The position numbers were made by a program, and so were the translations under genes. A DNA stretch of 64,000 bases from an uncultured eubacterium 1-6 (GTDB taxonomy: Bacteria; Bacillota; Clostridia; Lachnospirales; Lachnospiraceae). Location of the stretch: the NCBI GenBank assembly GCA_903789595.1, contig CAIFEZ010000002.1:7109-71108 (forward strand), in the 5' to 3' direction. Below the pieces are notes generated by a model. That model was not told the DNA's origin, made no database searches, and saw nothing but the letters and a program-made list of their open reading frames with translations. Shown piece after piece: positions 50,381-59,360 of the stretch; positions within the stretch are counted from its first letter, which is position 1; each line of letters starts with the position of its first letter.

Positions 50381-51415
50381 TCAAATATTCGGCACCTTTC
50401 CCAGCTTTTCGTCGAGCTCGTCAAAACGGTCACGATCAATTCCATGCTCCGCCAGCAGGTCTCTGAGCTTCATCGAACTCAAAATTCCCATCATATCTTC
50501 AAAAGTGAGTTCCGGACTGAACGGGGTAATCTCCATCCGCATTTTCTCTATCGTGTCCGCAAGGACCTTCTTTGCCTCCGGATTCCCGAAGATACGACCG
50601 ATCGTACAGTCAAGAGAAAGCCACGCCTCCTGATCATCGCTGATATGGCCCTTACATCTGGGCTTCGTCAGTCCCTGCTCCCAAAATTCTCCAAAAATAT
50701 CCCGCAGCCATCCGATACTGTCGCCGACCCAGTTCTTCGCCCGGTCGGAAATCAGCGTCGAAATCGACTGGATGCTGTGATCCGCAGTAGAAAAGCCGTG
50801 CGGTCCAAAATCATAGATATGACATTCAAACGATGTCTGATATTGATTCAAAGCATTCATCATATCCAACGTATTCTGAATCGGAACAACATTGTCTGTC
50901 CGTGTCGCAAAGAGGAAGCACGGACAGGTTTTCTCATCTACCGCCTCTACAATTGAAGGTCCGTCCGGCATAATCTCGCGCGTGGTATCCTCACGAAGGA
51001 CGGCATAGCCCAGAATGGCTGCGTTTGGCCTGTTCTTCACCATAGTAGCTGCAGCTCCCGCCAGGTGTCCACCTGCGGAAAATCCGATAACTGCAATCTT
51101 ATCTGGAAGGACATGCCACTTTTCGGCTCTTTCCCGGATAAGTTCCATCGCCTGATCATAGTCCTTCAGCGGATTCGGCCATACTGCATCCTCTTTCACA
51201 GAATACCGCAGGATAAAAGCGTCAAAACCGGCTTCCAGATACGGAAAGGCAACCGGATCCGCTTCCCGATCCGAGCAGAACTGATAGCCGCCGCCCGGCA
51301 AAATTATAACTGCCGGCCGGTTCAAAACCGAACGGTATTCTCCGCCTACCTCCTGTATCATTGCCGTTAACGTCACGTTCCTCTCTTTATTCAGTACAAT
51401 CGTCTCTGTATGCAT
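50381..51415 (-). CDS. Alpha/beta-hydrolase, acetyl-esterase-like
   Basis: A 344-residue serine hydrolase. The oxyanion motif ILPGGGYQFCSDRE, nucleophile motif VIGFSAGGHLAG (Ser about 128) and the His in FGPHGFSTAD fit acetylxylan-esterase-like and BD-FAE-type enzymes. An extra C-terminal helical segment of about 100 residues (WLSLDCTIGRIFGNPEAKK onward) is not part of the core fold and may be a lid or oligomerisation part. GGGAGGAAAAAG precedes ATG 51415. It is upstream of GH3 on the same strand and probably removes acetyl groups from the same glycosides. Confidence 0.9.
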   Translation of the reverse strand: MHTETIVLNKERNVTLTAMIQEVGGEYRSVLNRPAVIILPGGGYQFCSDREADPVAFPYLEAGFDAFILRYSVKEDAVWPNPLKDYDQAMELIRERAEKWHVLPDKIAVIGFSAGGHLAGAAATMVKNRPNAAILGYAVLREDTTREIMPDGPSIVEAVDEKTCPCFLFATRTDNVVPIQNTLDMMNALNQYQTSFECHIYDFGPHGFSTADHSIQSISTLISDRAKNWVGDSIGWLRDIFGEFWEQGLTKPRCKGHISDDQEAWLSLDCTIGRIFGNPEAKKVLADTIEKMRMEITPFSPELTFEDMMGILSSMKLRDLLAEHGIDRDRFDELDEKLGKVPNI

Positions 51416-51438
51416 CTTTTTCCTCCCTGGTTTATATA

Positions 51439-51456
51439 CGTGATACAGCAATCACG
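51439..51456 (-). promoter_or_regulatory. Inverted repeat upstream of the acetyl-esterase-like gene
   Basis: CGTGAT-N6-ATCACG is a perfect 6-bp inverted repeat 24 bp before the start codon; position suits an operator. Confidence 0.35.
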
Positions 51457-51492
51457 AATACGCTATATTATGCCACAAGCTGTATAAGCCAC

Positions 51493-51580
51493 GGATTGCT
51501 TCATGCTTCGCATTCCCGCAATCCACAATAATGGCTCCCCAGATCACAGTATCTAACATGTCTGCGACTTGGGGAGCCAT
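51493..51580. repeat. Two adjacent inverted repeats downstream of FMN reductase 1
   Basis: GGATTGC ... GCAATCC (51493-51524) and ATGGCTCCCC ... GGGGAGCCAT (51531-51580) lie side by side. The first contains CTTCGCATTC in its loop, as do the 58-bp dispersed repeats. Neither is followed by a proper T-run, so they are not classical terminators. Confidence 0.55.
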
Positions 51581-51627
51581 CAATTCAAAACGCAAGAAAG
51601 CGGATGCGGATATCGACGTAACGATGC

Positions 51628-52560
51628 TTACATCTCATCCTGCATCGCGCGGAATCTTGCTACATATTCATCAAACTTCGGATAACGGTCGCGGCGGTTC
51701 AGCTCTACCTGATGCTCCATTACTCCTGTAAATTTCAGACGGCTTCTGTCCTGCTGCTCTTTTGAGTAAACCGCCTTGATCTCACCGTCTACCATCTTCA
51801 GCTCACCGTAAATACCGCAGATCGGGCAGGAGATCTTGTTATGGCCCATCATGGTAACCTCATTGCAGTGACATACCGGACAGGTTCCCGGATCGGATTC
51901 CCAGGTGATCTCGCTGGTCTTCATATCCAAAGCATCCACCATCCGACGGCCCATGCGCTCTGACTGCCCGGTCAGCATCTTTGCGCGGTCCGGAACATAA
52001 GAGCCATAGGCATCCAGCTGATCTACTACCTTCATGTTTAGACTCATCCCGAACAGATTCATGCTGGGAAGACCGTAGGATACCCAGTTCTGTGTCGTAG
52101 CTCCGCCGACGGAAATATAAGAAACCAGGTGTCTCTTCAGGCAATTTTCCGGAAGCGGAACAAACCCTTCCGTATCCTCACGAAGTGCGTTCTCAAAAAG
52201 CATGTACGCCTTGTCGTGTGCCGGTCCGAAACGGTCAATGAAATTCTTGAGCTGTCCGGTCTGTGCGAGCACATATACCGGCGCCGCAAGAATAATTCCG
52301 TCCGCATCCAGAACCGCATCCGAGAGTGCTTCAAAATCGTCCTTCTGAATGCAGCTGATCTGTTCAACGCCGCTCTGAAGCTTTCTGGAGCAGGCTCCGC
52401 ATCCGATGCAATGTGTAATCTTCAGCTTCATGCAGTCGATGATTTCAAATTCGACATCCCTGCCCTCTGCTTCCTTCTTTGCCGCCTCCATGGCCGCATC
52501 AAGAAATTTTCTGCAGTTTCCGTGCGCACGTCCGAAGTTAAGTCCAAGTATTTTTTTCAT
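51628..52560 (-). CDS. NAD(P)H-dependent FMN reductase-like flavodoxin-fold protein with zinc-ribbon tail (1)
   Basis: A 310-residue protein. The N-terminal 200 residues are an FMN_red/flavodoxin-like fold (ILGLNFGRAHGNCRKFLD phosphate loop, CIGCGAC cysteines, DGIILAAPVYVLAQTGQLKNFIDR FMN loop). The C-terminus adds a rubredoxin-like four-Cys metal site (CPVC near 227 and CPIC near 246). Relatives are iron-sulfur flavoproteins or NADPH-FMN reductases acting on quinones, nitro- or enone compounds. A paralogue is encoded just upstream (52894-53841). Reduction of a polyphenol aglycone is inferred from the island. AGGAGGAATAA precedes the ATG. Confidence 0.88.
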   Translation of the reverse strand: MKKILGLNFGRAHGNCRKFLDAAMEAAKKEAEGRDVEFEIIDCMKLKITHCIGCGACSRKLQSGVEQISCIQKDDFEALSDAVLDADGIILAAPVYVLAQTGQLKNFIDRFGPAHDKAYMLFENALREDTEGFVPLPENCLKRHLVSYISVGGATTQNWVSYGLPSMNLFGMSLNMKVVDQLDAYGSYVPDRAKMLTGQSERMGRRMVDALDMKTSEITWESDPGTCPVCHCNEVTMMGHNKISCPICGIYGELKMVDGEIKAVYSKEQQDRSRLKFTGVMEHQVELNRRDRYPKFDEYVARFRAMQDEM

Positions 52561-52893
52561 TTATTCCTCCTGTATGACCTTTTCCGTCTGATTGTGTCTG
52601 ATTGTTTCTGCCCGGCTGCCTTCTTCATTATCCCCTTCAAGAATCAGTCTCCGGATTCAGAAAACAAAATCAACCTTCATACAAGAGGATATCACGGGGC
52701 AGAGTGCTTATCATTCCCAGGAATCACCTGTTAGAAGGGAGGATTTTGACCTGTTCTTTCTCTGCCTTCATGACGAAAGGTCAATATCCAATAAGCAGTT
52801 ATGACCTCCCGCCGGATAAGCATTTTTCTACTGCCCCGGACCTTCTTTCTGTTTTTCAGCCGTCTTTGCAGCATCCTTCAGACGAAGTCCCGT
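52561..52893 (-). ncRNA. Structured leader candidate between the two FMN-reductase genes
   Basis: The 333-bp gap contains no gene. Within 52695-52838, three helices nest in order on the minus strand: CGGGGCAG/CTGCCCCG (8 bp, 52831-52838 with 52695-52702), TGCTTATC/GATAAGCA (8 bp, 52815-52822 with 52705-52712) and CCTCCC/GGGAGG (6 bp, 52805-52810 with 52737-52742), enclosing a further small hairpin near 52767-52780. The layout resembles a cis-acting RNA about 135 nt before the FMN reductase 1 start. It does not match the FMN riboswitch or another consensus I know. Confidence 0.4.
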
Positions 52894-53841
52894 TCATTCC
52901 CCCACGTGCATATATTTGATCTTGAGATCCTTCAGTCCGGCAACCTTCTTCTGGGTAACGGCGCCATTTGCGATCTCATTTCTGTGCTCCAGTTTGCCTG
53001 CATATGTCATGCGGGATCTTGCCTGTTCCGCAGTCGGCCACTCATAGCGGACCTTTCCATTCTCTACAATAACCTTGCCGTTGATGCCGCAGATCGCGCA
53101 CTCAACAAGATCGGAATTCTGATGTACGCGCACCATACTCTGATGGCAGACCGGGCATACATAATCTTCGGATCCTCTCCATTTCGTTCGTTCTTCATCA
53201 TTGGAGGCAGCAAGCGCGTCGATGACATGCTGTGCCATCTCATCCATCCTTTTCATCTGCCCGGGAACTCCCAGCACATGTTCGACATTCATCGCGCCGT
53301 AATATACATGTGTATCGATCACATCGACGCCGGTAGACATCATGGCCTCATACATAACCGGAATCGTCATGATCGTCCAGTTCTCGGTTCTCGCACCACC
53401 GACCGCAAGCAGGCAGCCGACACGCGGCTTGAACACCCTCTCGTCCGGAAGCAGCGGATTTCCGTTCGCCATGCGCTCCTTTTTCGCCTCCGTCAGGAAG
53501 GCAAGATCATGGCTCGGACCCATGCGGTCGCAGAAGGTCTTGAATGTGCCGGAGGGAGATGTCTCGTACACCGGCGAACCGATCAGAACCGCATCCGCGG
53601 AATAGAATGCATCCTCTACAATATGAAAATCATCTTTTTGAACGCAGGCGCCGTTGGACCGGCCGCTCATGATCCCGCCGACACACGCACAGCACCCGGT
53701 ACAGGGTTCAATGTTCAGGTCGTCCGGACGGATAAACTGAATCTCATGTCCAGCCTCCTGGCATTTGATCAATACCTCCTTCAGCATAACATCGGTATTG
53801 GACATCTTTCGTCCGAAAGAAATCGCGACTACTTTGCTCAT
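52894..53841 (-). CDS. NAD(P)H-dependent FMN reductase-like flavodoxin-fold protein with zinc-ribbon tail (2)
   Basis: A 315-residue paralogue of FMN reductase 1 with the same plan: phosphate loop VVAISFGRKMSNTDVML, cysteines CTGCCAC, FMN loop DAVLIGSPVYETSPSGTFKTF and a C-terminal four-Cys site (CPVC near 228 and CAIC near 248). Conserved DRMGPSHD matches DRFGPAHD in copy 1, probably part of the substrate pocket. The two may form a heteromer or act on successive substrates. GGAGGATTTAGATTCG precedes the ATG. It lies downstream of the second GPH symporter gene. Confidence 0.88.
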   Translation of the reverse strand: MSKVVAISFGRKMSNTDVMLKEVLIKCQEAGHEIQFIRPDDLNIEPCTGCCACVGGIMSGRSNGACVQKDDFHIVEDAFYSADAVLIGSPVYETSPSGTFKTFCDRMGPSHDLAFLTEAKKERMANGNPLLPDERVFKPRVGCLLAVGGARTENWTIMTIPVMYEAMMSTGVDVIDTHVYYGAMNVEHVLGVPGQMKRMDEMAQHVIDALAASNDEERTKWRGSEDYVCPVCHQSMVRVHQNSDLVECAICGINGKVIVENGKVRYEWPTAEQARSRMTYAGKLEHRNEIANGAVTQKKVAGLKDLKIKYMHVGE

Positions 53842-53885
53842 CGAATCTAAATCCTCCTGTAATCCTCTTTTCTGTCATTTTCAAA

Positions 53886-53922
53886 GAGCTGCGGCGACAG
53901 GGTCCAATCGTCGCCACAGCTC
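53886..53922. terminator. 13-bp hairpin downstream of GPH symporter 2
   Basis: GAGCTGCGGCGAC and GTCGCCACAGCTC form a stem with one mismatch and an 11-nt loop. The plus-strand side continues CCTTTTTC; the minus-strand side, after the symporter gene, continues TTTGAAAA. It may terminate transcription in both directions, more weakly on the minus strand. Confidence 0.6.
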
Positions 53923-54100
53923 CCTTTTTCATTATACGCTCAACTTTTTGTTTTCGTGCGCACTACTTTCGTGTGCACTACATGTATGTTGCTTTTTTCA
54001 GCGTGCCAACCGGTTACTGTTCTCGCGCCAATAAAATCCTTGCCATACACAGCTGTGAGTGAACAGAAACGTCAGCCGCAGACTCTTTGACTGCAATCCT

Positions 54101-55549
54101 TTACAGTTGTTCATTGTCTGCTTCGATAGCCGCATCTGTCTGTTCCTCTGCTCTTGCAGCCTTCTCTGCCTCAGCTCCTCTGCGAGCCTCAAGGTCAGCA
54201 TAAATCTGATCCATTTTCTTCGGAGACAGATCATAGAAGAAAATGAAGATTGCCGAAACAAGAATAACCGCTGCCGGGAAGAGATTGACAATCGCATTGA
54301 TTCCCATCTTGACAGAAGCCGTCTGCTCTACATTCGGAACATACCCGATAGCATTCAGAAGCTGTACGGTTACCACGCCGCTGACAGCGGTAGCCAGTTT
54401 TACGGAAAATCCAACAAAGGAGAAGGTCAGGCCTACCTCACGAACGCCGTACTTCCAGTCGCCGTACTCGATGGAATCCGCCATCATTCCCGGTGCGATG
54501 GATCCATTGCACATGCACAGTCCGATAATCGCGGAGAACACGAACAGCAGACGGATATCTGTACCAAAGAAGAAAATCGCAACCAGCGCGCCGATCTGAA
54601 TAAACGTCGTAATCAGCATATAGCCCTTCTTGGTGAAGGTCTTTGTGCCCCACGGGAGAGACGCGTTGCCGATCAGCTGGCAAACCGTCATCGTTGTAAA
54701 GATCGGTGCGATCATCATCGGGTTGCCTACCACATACAGGATGTAGAAGGTCAGCATGGACATACGGGCCATTGCTCCGATTGCTCCGGAGAAGGTAGAC
54801 AGGATGGTAATCACAATATTTTTGTTCTTAAATACGGCTGGGAGCGCCTCCTTGATCGGCGTATGCTTTGCCTCGGTCATGGCCACCTCGTCCGGTCTCT
54901 CCTTGCAGCCCGCGAAGCAGATCCAGAAGCACGGAAGCAGTGCAATGGAAGCAATCAGAGCAGTCATGAAGTAACCGTGCGCATTCGGCGTCTTTGACTT
55001 TCCGAAGAACAGAATGAGCGGCATGGATACCGCGGACAAAGCGATACCGATGGCGCCGGAACCGATCGCGCGGCAGGAAGCATAGTTCATGCGAACCTGT
55101 GAATCCTTCGCGATCAGATTTACAAGGCCCTGGTAAGGAATGCAGACTGCCGTGTATGCCATACCTGCGCCCACATAGGTCAGAAGCGCAAGCACAACCT
55201 TTATTGTGCCTGAAACATTAAAGGTCGAAAAGGTCAGCAGATTGAAAATAGACAGAAAAATCGGCGCAAAGAGCAGATACGGTCTGAATTTGCCCCAGCG
55301 TGATTTTGTCTTGTCGGCAATGACTCCCATCATCGGATCATTGACCGCGTCCCAGACACGTGCAATGATAAAGATCATTGAAATTGCGGCGGCCGACAGA
55401 CCTACGATATCTGTGTAGAAGACGGTCAGATAGGTGCTGATCATGTACCAGGACATCTGACAGCCGACTTCACCCATGCCATAGAACGCACCGGTCAGCC
55501 AGTTTGTTTTTTCCTTTGCCGCAGGCGCGGCAGCTGTTGAATTACGCAT
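54101..55549 (-). CDS. GPH-family (glycoside-pentoside-hexuronide) cation symporter 2
   Basis: A 482-residue, twelve-helix sugar symporter of the same family as the one at 4925-6283. Family text includes ARVWDAVNDPMMGVIADKTKSRWGKFRPYLLF. The C-terminus carries an Ala/Glu-rich soluble tail of about 35 residues. GAGGAGG precedes ATG 55549. It faces the divergent AraC-GH39 gene (55817) across 267 bp, a classical regulator-target arrangement, and leads into the two FMN-reductase genes on the same strand. Import of a phenolic glycoside is inferred. Confidence 0.93.
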   Translation of the reverse strand: MRNSTAAAPAAKEKTNWLTGAFYGMGEVGCQMSWYMISTYLTVFYTDIVGLSAAAISMIFIIARVWDAVNDPMMGVIADKTKSRWGKFRPYLLFAPIFLSIFNLLTFSTFNVSGTIKVVLALLTYVGAGMAYTAVCIPYQGLVNLIAKDSQVRMNYASCRAIGSGAIGIALSAVSMPLILFFGKSKTPNAHGYFMTALIASIALLPCFWICFAGCKERPDEVAMTEAKHTPIKEALPAVFKNKNIVITILSTFSGAIGAMARMSMLTFYILYVVGNPMMIAPIFTTMTVCQLIGNASLPWGTKTFTKKGYMLITTFIQIGALVAIFFFGTDIRLLFVFSAIIGLCMCNGSIAPGMMADSIEYGDWKYGVREVGLTFSFVGFSVKLATAVSGVVTVQLLNAIGYVPNVEQTASVKMGINAIVNLFPAAVILVSAIFIFFYDLSPKKMDQIYADLEARRGAEAEKAARAEEQTDAAIEADNEQL

Positions 55550-55816
55550 GTATTCCTCCTCGCCCTGTATCCTTCAGGGCCCTCATAAATTGTATCTGAA
55601 GTATAGAGCAGAACCTGTTTATAAAACAGAAGGCCAGAAGCAAATCATTGTGCATTTTTTGCGCATCTGTCTTTTTCTATCTCATATTAAAATTATATAT
55701 TTGCATTTCTTTCATCCCTGAAATACAATATCAACAAACGCACGCAGAGATTTTCTACGGTTTCCTATGAGCTTGTCTGCGGATTTCTTACGGCCAAAGA
55801 AAGGACGGTAAACAGT
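55550..55816. other. Divergent regulatory region GPH symporter 2 / AraC-GH39 copy 3
   Basis: The 267-bp gap holds promoters for both directions. It contains the 24-bp element shared with GPH symporter 1 (55640-55663) and an AT-rich tract at about 55680-55705. No gene is visible. Confidence 0.5.
55640..55663 (-). promoter_or_regulatory. Shared operator upstream of GPH symporter 2
   Basis: It matches 6419-6442 at 20 of 24 bases, including GCATTTTTTGCG, in the same orientation and about 91 bp before the symporter start. Confidence 0.5.
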
Positions 55817-58204
55817 ATGCAAAAACAGCTTCCCGGCTACAGGATTTCTTTTTTCCCCGCAGGGGATATCACAACGAGCGGACCTGATCTGCATCTTTTT
55901 TATGTCATCAAGGGCAGCTGCCGCTATAGCCGGATCACCGATCCCGAAATGGTCGACGCTGCCCAGACCGCTGTCTTTCTGGTAAATCATGCGGAACCCG
56001 CGCACATTGTGATACCGGCCCGAGCCATCCTGGGATGTCTTTCCATTGATTATTACGCTCTCTGCGCCTCCGCCGGCGTATCCCGCCTGAGCTTTCATCT
56101 GGATGCCCCCATGGACGACAACGGAGCGGATCAGGTTCTGATCCGGAGCCTGCAGAATCTGTTTCTTCATGCCATCGACCCTTCCCCCCGGAATTATTAT
56201 CCGGACATTCAGGCCATCTGTCAGATACTCTCCGAGCTTCTTGATCATTATCAGGTTTCTGCCACCCCGCATGGAAAAGACGCATTTTCCTCTATTCTGG
56301 AAAGTATCTACCAGAATCTGAACGGGGACGTCAGTCTGCAGTCAATTGCCGACAGTCTCTTTATGTCCCCTTCTACGGTCTCCCGGATCTTTTATAAAGA
56401 AACCGGCATTCATATGAAGGATTTCATTCTCAGGCACCGTCTTGAGGCCGTCGCCGACGAGCTCACGGAGAATGACAAGAGCATTCTCCGCATTGCCACT
56501 GATAACGGGTTTGCAAGTCCATCCACCTTGAACCGGGAATTTCGAAACTACTTCGGAGTTACTCCGTCCCAATACCGCAAAGAAAATAAAGGCCTTCCGA
56601 ACCGCGAAGACCCCAACCAGGAGAACAATCAGGAATCCATTCGCCGGACACTCCGCCAGGATATTCGGAAAAGTACGCTTTCCCAGGAGACCATAACCAT
56701 TGACGCCGATATCCACGCCGGTGTTCCCATGAAAAAATGGCAGAACCATGTGCTGAACGTAGGAACCGTCTATGCGCTTACGTCCGCAGTCATGCAGGCC
56801 CAGGTTCTTCAGCTCGTCGAGGAACTTTCCCCGCTTTACATCCGCCTGTGGAACGTCTTTGACCTCCGGCTTCTGATGCAGGCGGAGGGCCGCCCGGAGC
56901 TGAACTTTGCCCGGCTGGATGAGGTCCTTGATTTCTGCGCAGATCATCAGCTGCGCCTTTTTCTGGATCTGAGTCCCAGGCGAAATCTCGCAAGGGCAAG
57001 CGAGCAATCTGTTATCTATGACCGTGAAGAAAATATTATTTTTGAAAGCGAGCGCCTCTGGCTGGAGGCTTTGAACGACTTTCTCCAGCATCTGCGGGAT
57101 CGCTACGGACTAAAGATGGTCAGCCGATGGATTTTTGAATTTTCTTTCTTTTTAAATGAAAGCCCCTATTACGCGGATCCCCACTACAGCAGTTCCAAAG
57201 TCTGGGAGCTCGGATACTCCGCGATTCGCCGGATTATCCCCGGCGCGAAGATCGCCGGCCCGGGCATGATCGGGACCGAGGACACCGAATTCCTGGACAT
57301 GCTGCTGGAGAGCTACCTGCTTCCCGACAAGCTTCCGGATATTTTTACGGCGATGGCGTTTCCTTATGACTCGCCTCTCGCCGATGGAGCCGAAAAAGTC
57401 TCAGCGCACCAGACCTATCACCGGATTTCAGATCCCGACTCCATAGGACGACAGATCGACACCATGCTCCGGGCATTGAAAAAGCATCATTTTAACGGGA
57501 GAATATTTATTACAGACTGGGGGTACAGCGTTGCCAACCGAAATTACCTGCAGGACAGCTGTTTCCGGGCAGCCTATTACCTCCACACCATCCTGAACGA
57601 ATACGAAAAGGTTTCTGCCCTGGGCATCTTCTATGCCTCCGACCTTCTGAACATCTTCTCCGACAATGCCGCCATTCTCTCCGGGAGCGGTGGCGTTCTC
57701 TCCAGAAACGGAATTCACAAGCCGGTCTATTATGCCTTTGAAATGATGATGCATCTGGGGCGTTCCCGTATTTATCAGGACGCCCATGTTTTAATCACCG
57801 CCGACGGCAGCCATGATCTCCGCATTCTTTGCTACAACCTGCAGATGCCCGCCTCCCAATACTATTTTTCCGAGGAAAACTCTCTGCGCCCGGCCGACGT
57901 CGATACCCTGTTTCGCGACCGGGAAGAGCTTCAGATCAGCATCTCCATCCGGGTTGACCCTGAAATCACCAACTGGCAGGTGCATCATGTCACCCTGAAC
58001 AATGAGGCCGGAAGCGTGCTTTCCAAATGGAAAAATTATGGCTATGAAAGTGACCTTTCCCGAGTCGATATCGATTACATCCGACAGACCGCAATCCCTG
58101 AAATGCAGTCTCACAGAGTAACCACCCGGAACGGTACGCTTCTTCTGGAGCTGGCTTTAAAGGTCAACGAACTGCGCTCCATCCACCTCACCGCAAGGGA
58201 ATGA
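55817..58204 (+). CDS. AraC-family regulator fused to a GH39-like domain (copy 3)
   Basis: A 795-residue protein. The first 150 residues are a cupin-like sensor, followed by an AraC double HTH (VSLQSIADSLFMSPSTVSRI, then ILRIATDNGFASPSTLNREF and GVTPSQYRKE) and a GH39-like domain from about 300. The acid/base place reads WIFEFSFFLNE rather than WNEP, and the nucleophile place reads IFITDWGYS, with Asp for Glu, so GH39 catalysis is unlikely. AAAGAAAGGACGG precedes the ATG. It is divergent to GPH symporter 2 and convergent to dfgA, so both are candidate targets. It ends at a bidirectional terminator. Confidence 0.92.
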   Translation: MQKQLPGYRISFFPAGDITTSGPDLHLFYVIKGSCRYSRITDPEMVDAAQTAVFLVNHAEPAHIVIPARAILGCLSIDYYALCASAGVSRLSFHLDAPMDDNGADQVLIRSLQNLFLHAIDPSPRNYYPDIQAICQILSELLDHYQVSATPHGKDAFSSILESIYQNLNGDVSLQSIADSLFMSPSTVSRIFYKETGIHMKDFILRHRLEAVADELTENDKSILRIATDNGFASPSTLNREFRNYFGVTPSQYRKENKGLPNREDPNQENNQESIRRTLRQDIRKSTLSQETITIDADIHAGVPMKKWQNHVLNVGTVYALTSAVMQAQVLQLVEELSPLYIRLWNVFDLRLLMQAEGRPELNFARLDEVLDFCADHQLRLFLDLSPRRNLARASEQSVIYDREENIIFESERLWLEALNDFLQHLRDRYGLKMVSRWIFEFSFFLNESPYYADPHYSSSKVWELGYSAIRRIIPGAKIAGPGMIGTEDTEFLDMLLESYLLPDKLPDIFTAMAFPYDSPLADGAEKVSAHQTYHRISDPDSIGRQIDTMLRALKKHHFNGRIFITDWGYSVANRNYLQDSCFRAAYYLHTILNEYEKVSALGIFYASDLLNIFSDNAAILSGSGGVLSRNGIHKPVYYAFEMMMHLGRSRIYQDAHVLITADGSHDLRILCYNLQMPASQYYFSEENSLRPADVDTLFRDREELQISISIRVDPEITNWQVHHVTLNNEAGSVLSKWKNYGYESDLSRVDIDYIRQTAIPEMQSHRVTTRNGTLLLELALKVNELRSIHLTARE

Positions 58205-58211
58205 CACAAAA

Positions 58212-58260
58212 ACAAAAGAGCACTTTCCTGCCGTTCTCCAGCATGAAAGTGCTCTTTTGT
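58212..58260. terminator. Bidirectional terminator between AraC-GH39 copy 3 and dfgA
   Basis: ACAAAAGAGCACTTTC and GAAAGTGCTCTTTTGT are perfect 16-bp arms with a 17-nt loop. Each strand ends in TTTTGT, so it serves the two convergent genes. Confidence 0.9.
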
Positions 58261-58282
58261 CATTGCCTATGACGATTAGACC

Positions 58283-59347
58283 TTATCCCTCAATCGCTCT
58301 TCTGAGCGCTTCCTGGTGCAGAGCTACCTGATGTACATCCGGTACCTCCTGAAATGCGCGGAGATGCTCGCCGCCTTCATATTCAGAAGACAGATACCCG
58401 GTGTATCCGGCCTTCTTGTATGCCTCGACAACCTCCGGAATCGCAACCGCCGTCTCGGTGAAGTCCTCATGCATATTGTAGAATTTCGCGTGCGTGTGAA
58501 CAATGCGGTCAATGTTGTCAATCAGATCCTGAGGATCACTCCAGGAATAGGTGTAGCTGCTCATCAGATATTCAATATCTGCGGGACCGGCTCCCATATC
58601 CTTGAGCTTATCCAGCAGAACTGCCTGTCCGTTCGCATTGCGGTAGTTCATATTCGCCTGTCCGAGGTCCTGAGAATACTCAATCTTTACAAATCCCTTT
58701 GCCACTCTCTCCTCGAAAGCATCATCGACAACCTTGATGCACTCTTCCTTCGCTCCGGCCTGTCTGCATTTCTCACGGAGCACATCCGGAACTCTCTTAC
58801 AGAAGATTCCGAGATCCGGAATCCATCCGAAATATTTGTATTTGGAGCCCGGCTTGTCCAGCTTGTCCATGTATCCCTGTGCCCAGGTGGAATTCAGAGA
58901 GAACGGCGCGTGCACCTCAAGGCCGATTTTTACCCCTACCTGCTCCGCATACTCCAGCGATCCTTCGATTACCTCGATCGGGGTGGATACCAGCGTACGG
59001 ATGCAGGAGAATCCGAGAATAGATGCCATCCTAAGATCGCGGCACATCATCTCGATCTGCTCTCCAAGGCTCAATGTACGATTGTCAAAAATACGATTTT
59101 CCAGAAACGCATCATAGCAGGTCGGTGTCAGGTTGTACTTTGCAAGCCAGCCCTTCCACTGCTCCTGAAACTCCTCCGTCAGAATCGGGTTCGGAAACTG
59201 TTTGATCATTTCCTCAGCCAGAAGCTCCACACCGGTGGCTCCGGTCTTTGAGGTCTCGGCAAGGCATCCCTCCAGATCTAATTTTCCCTCATAATAAGAA
59301 TCCTGATAGCTGTAAAGGGATACGCTTCTCTTGATATCTGCACTCAT
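58283..59347 (-). CDS. dfgA: C-glycoside deglycosidase alpha subunit-like TIM barrel (DfgA/DgpC family)
   Basis: A 354-residue TIM barrel of the AP-endonuclease-2 superfamily. Metal ligands are visible: Glu in IGLEVHAPFS, Asp in FGWIPDLGIF, His in VHTHAKFYNM and Glu in LSSEYEGGEH. This pattern, together with the preceding small gene of the DfgB/DgpB type, points to the catalytic subunit of C-deglycosylating enzymes, which cleave C-C bonds between 3-oxo-sugar and flavonoid aglycone by metal-assisted elimination. The start at 59347 has AAGGAGGAG upstream, 13 bp after the partner gene. It differs clearly from the three TIM barrels at 14-18 kb. The assignment rests on pattern and gene order; the substrate is unknown. 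Confidence 0.75.
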   Translation of the reverse strand: MSADIKRSVSLYSYQDSYYEGKLDLEGCLAETSKTGATGVELLAEEMIKQFPNPILTEEFQEQWKGWLAKYNLTPTCYDAFLENRIFDNRTLSLGEQIEMMCRDLRMASILGFSCIRTLVSTPIEVIEGSLEYAEQVGVKIGLEVHAPFSLNSTWAQGYMDKLDKPGSKYKYFGWIPDLGIFCKRVPDVLREKCRQAGAKEECIKVVDDAFEERVAKGFVKIEYSQDLGQANMNYRNANGQAVLLDKLKDMGAGPADIEYLMSSYTYSWSDPQDLIDNIDRIVHTHAKFYNMHEDFTETAVAIPEVVEAYKKAGYTGYLSSEYEGGEHLRAFQEVPDVHQVALHQEALRRAIEG

Positions 59348-59360
59348 TGATTTCTCCTCC

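Noticed and set aside
52695-52850. FMN (RFN) riboswitch
   Set aside because: A CGGGGCAG-like string occurs, but the other conserved RFN blocks and the multi-helix junction are missing; the helices differ in order and length.
55712-56285. Minus-strand frames over the start of AraC-GH39 copy 3
   Set aside because: They are antisense to a well-supported gene and contain no domain.
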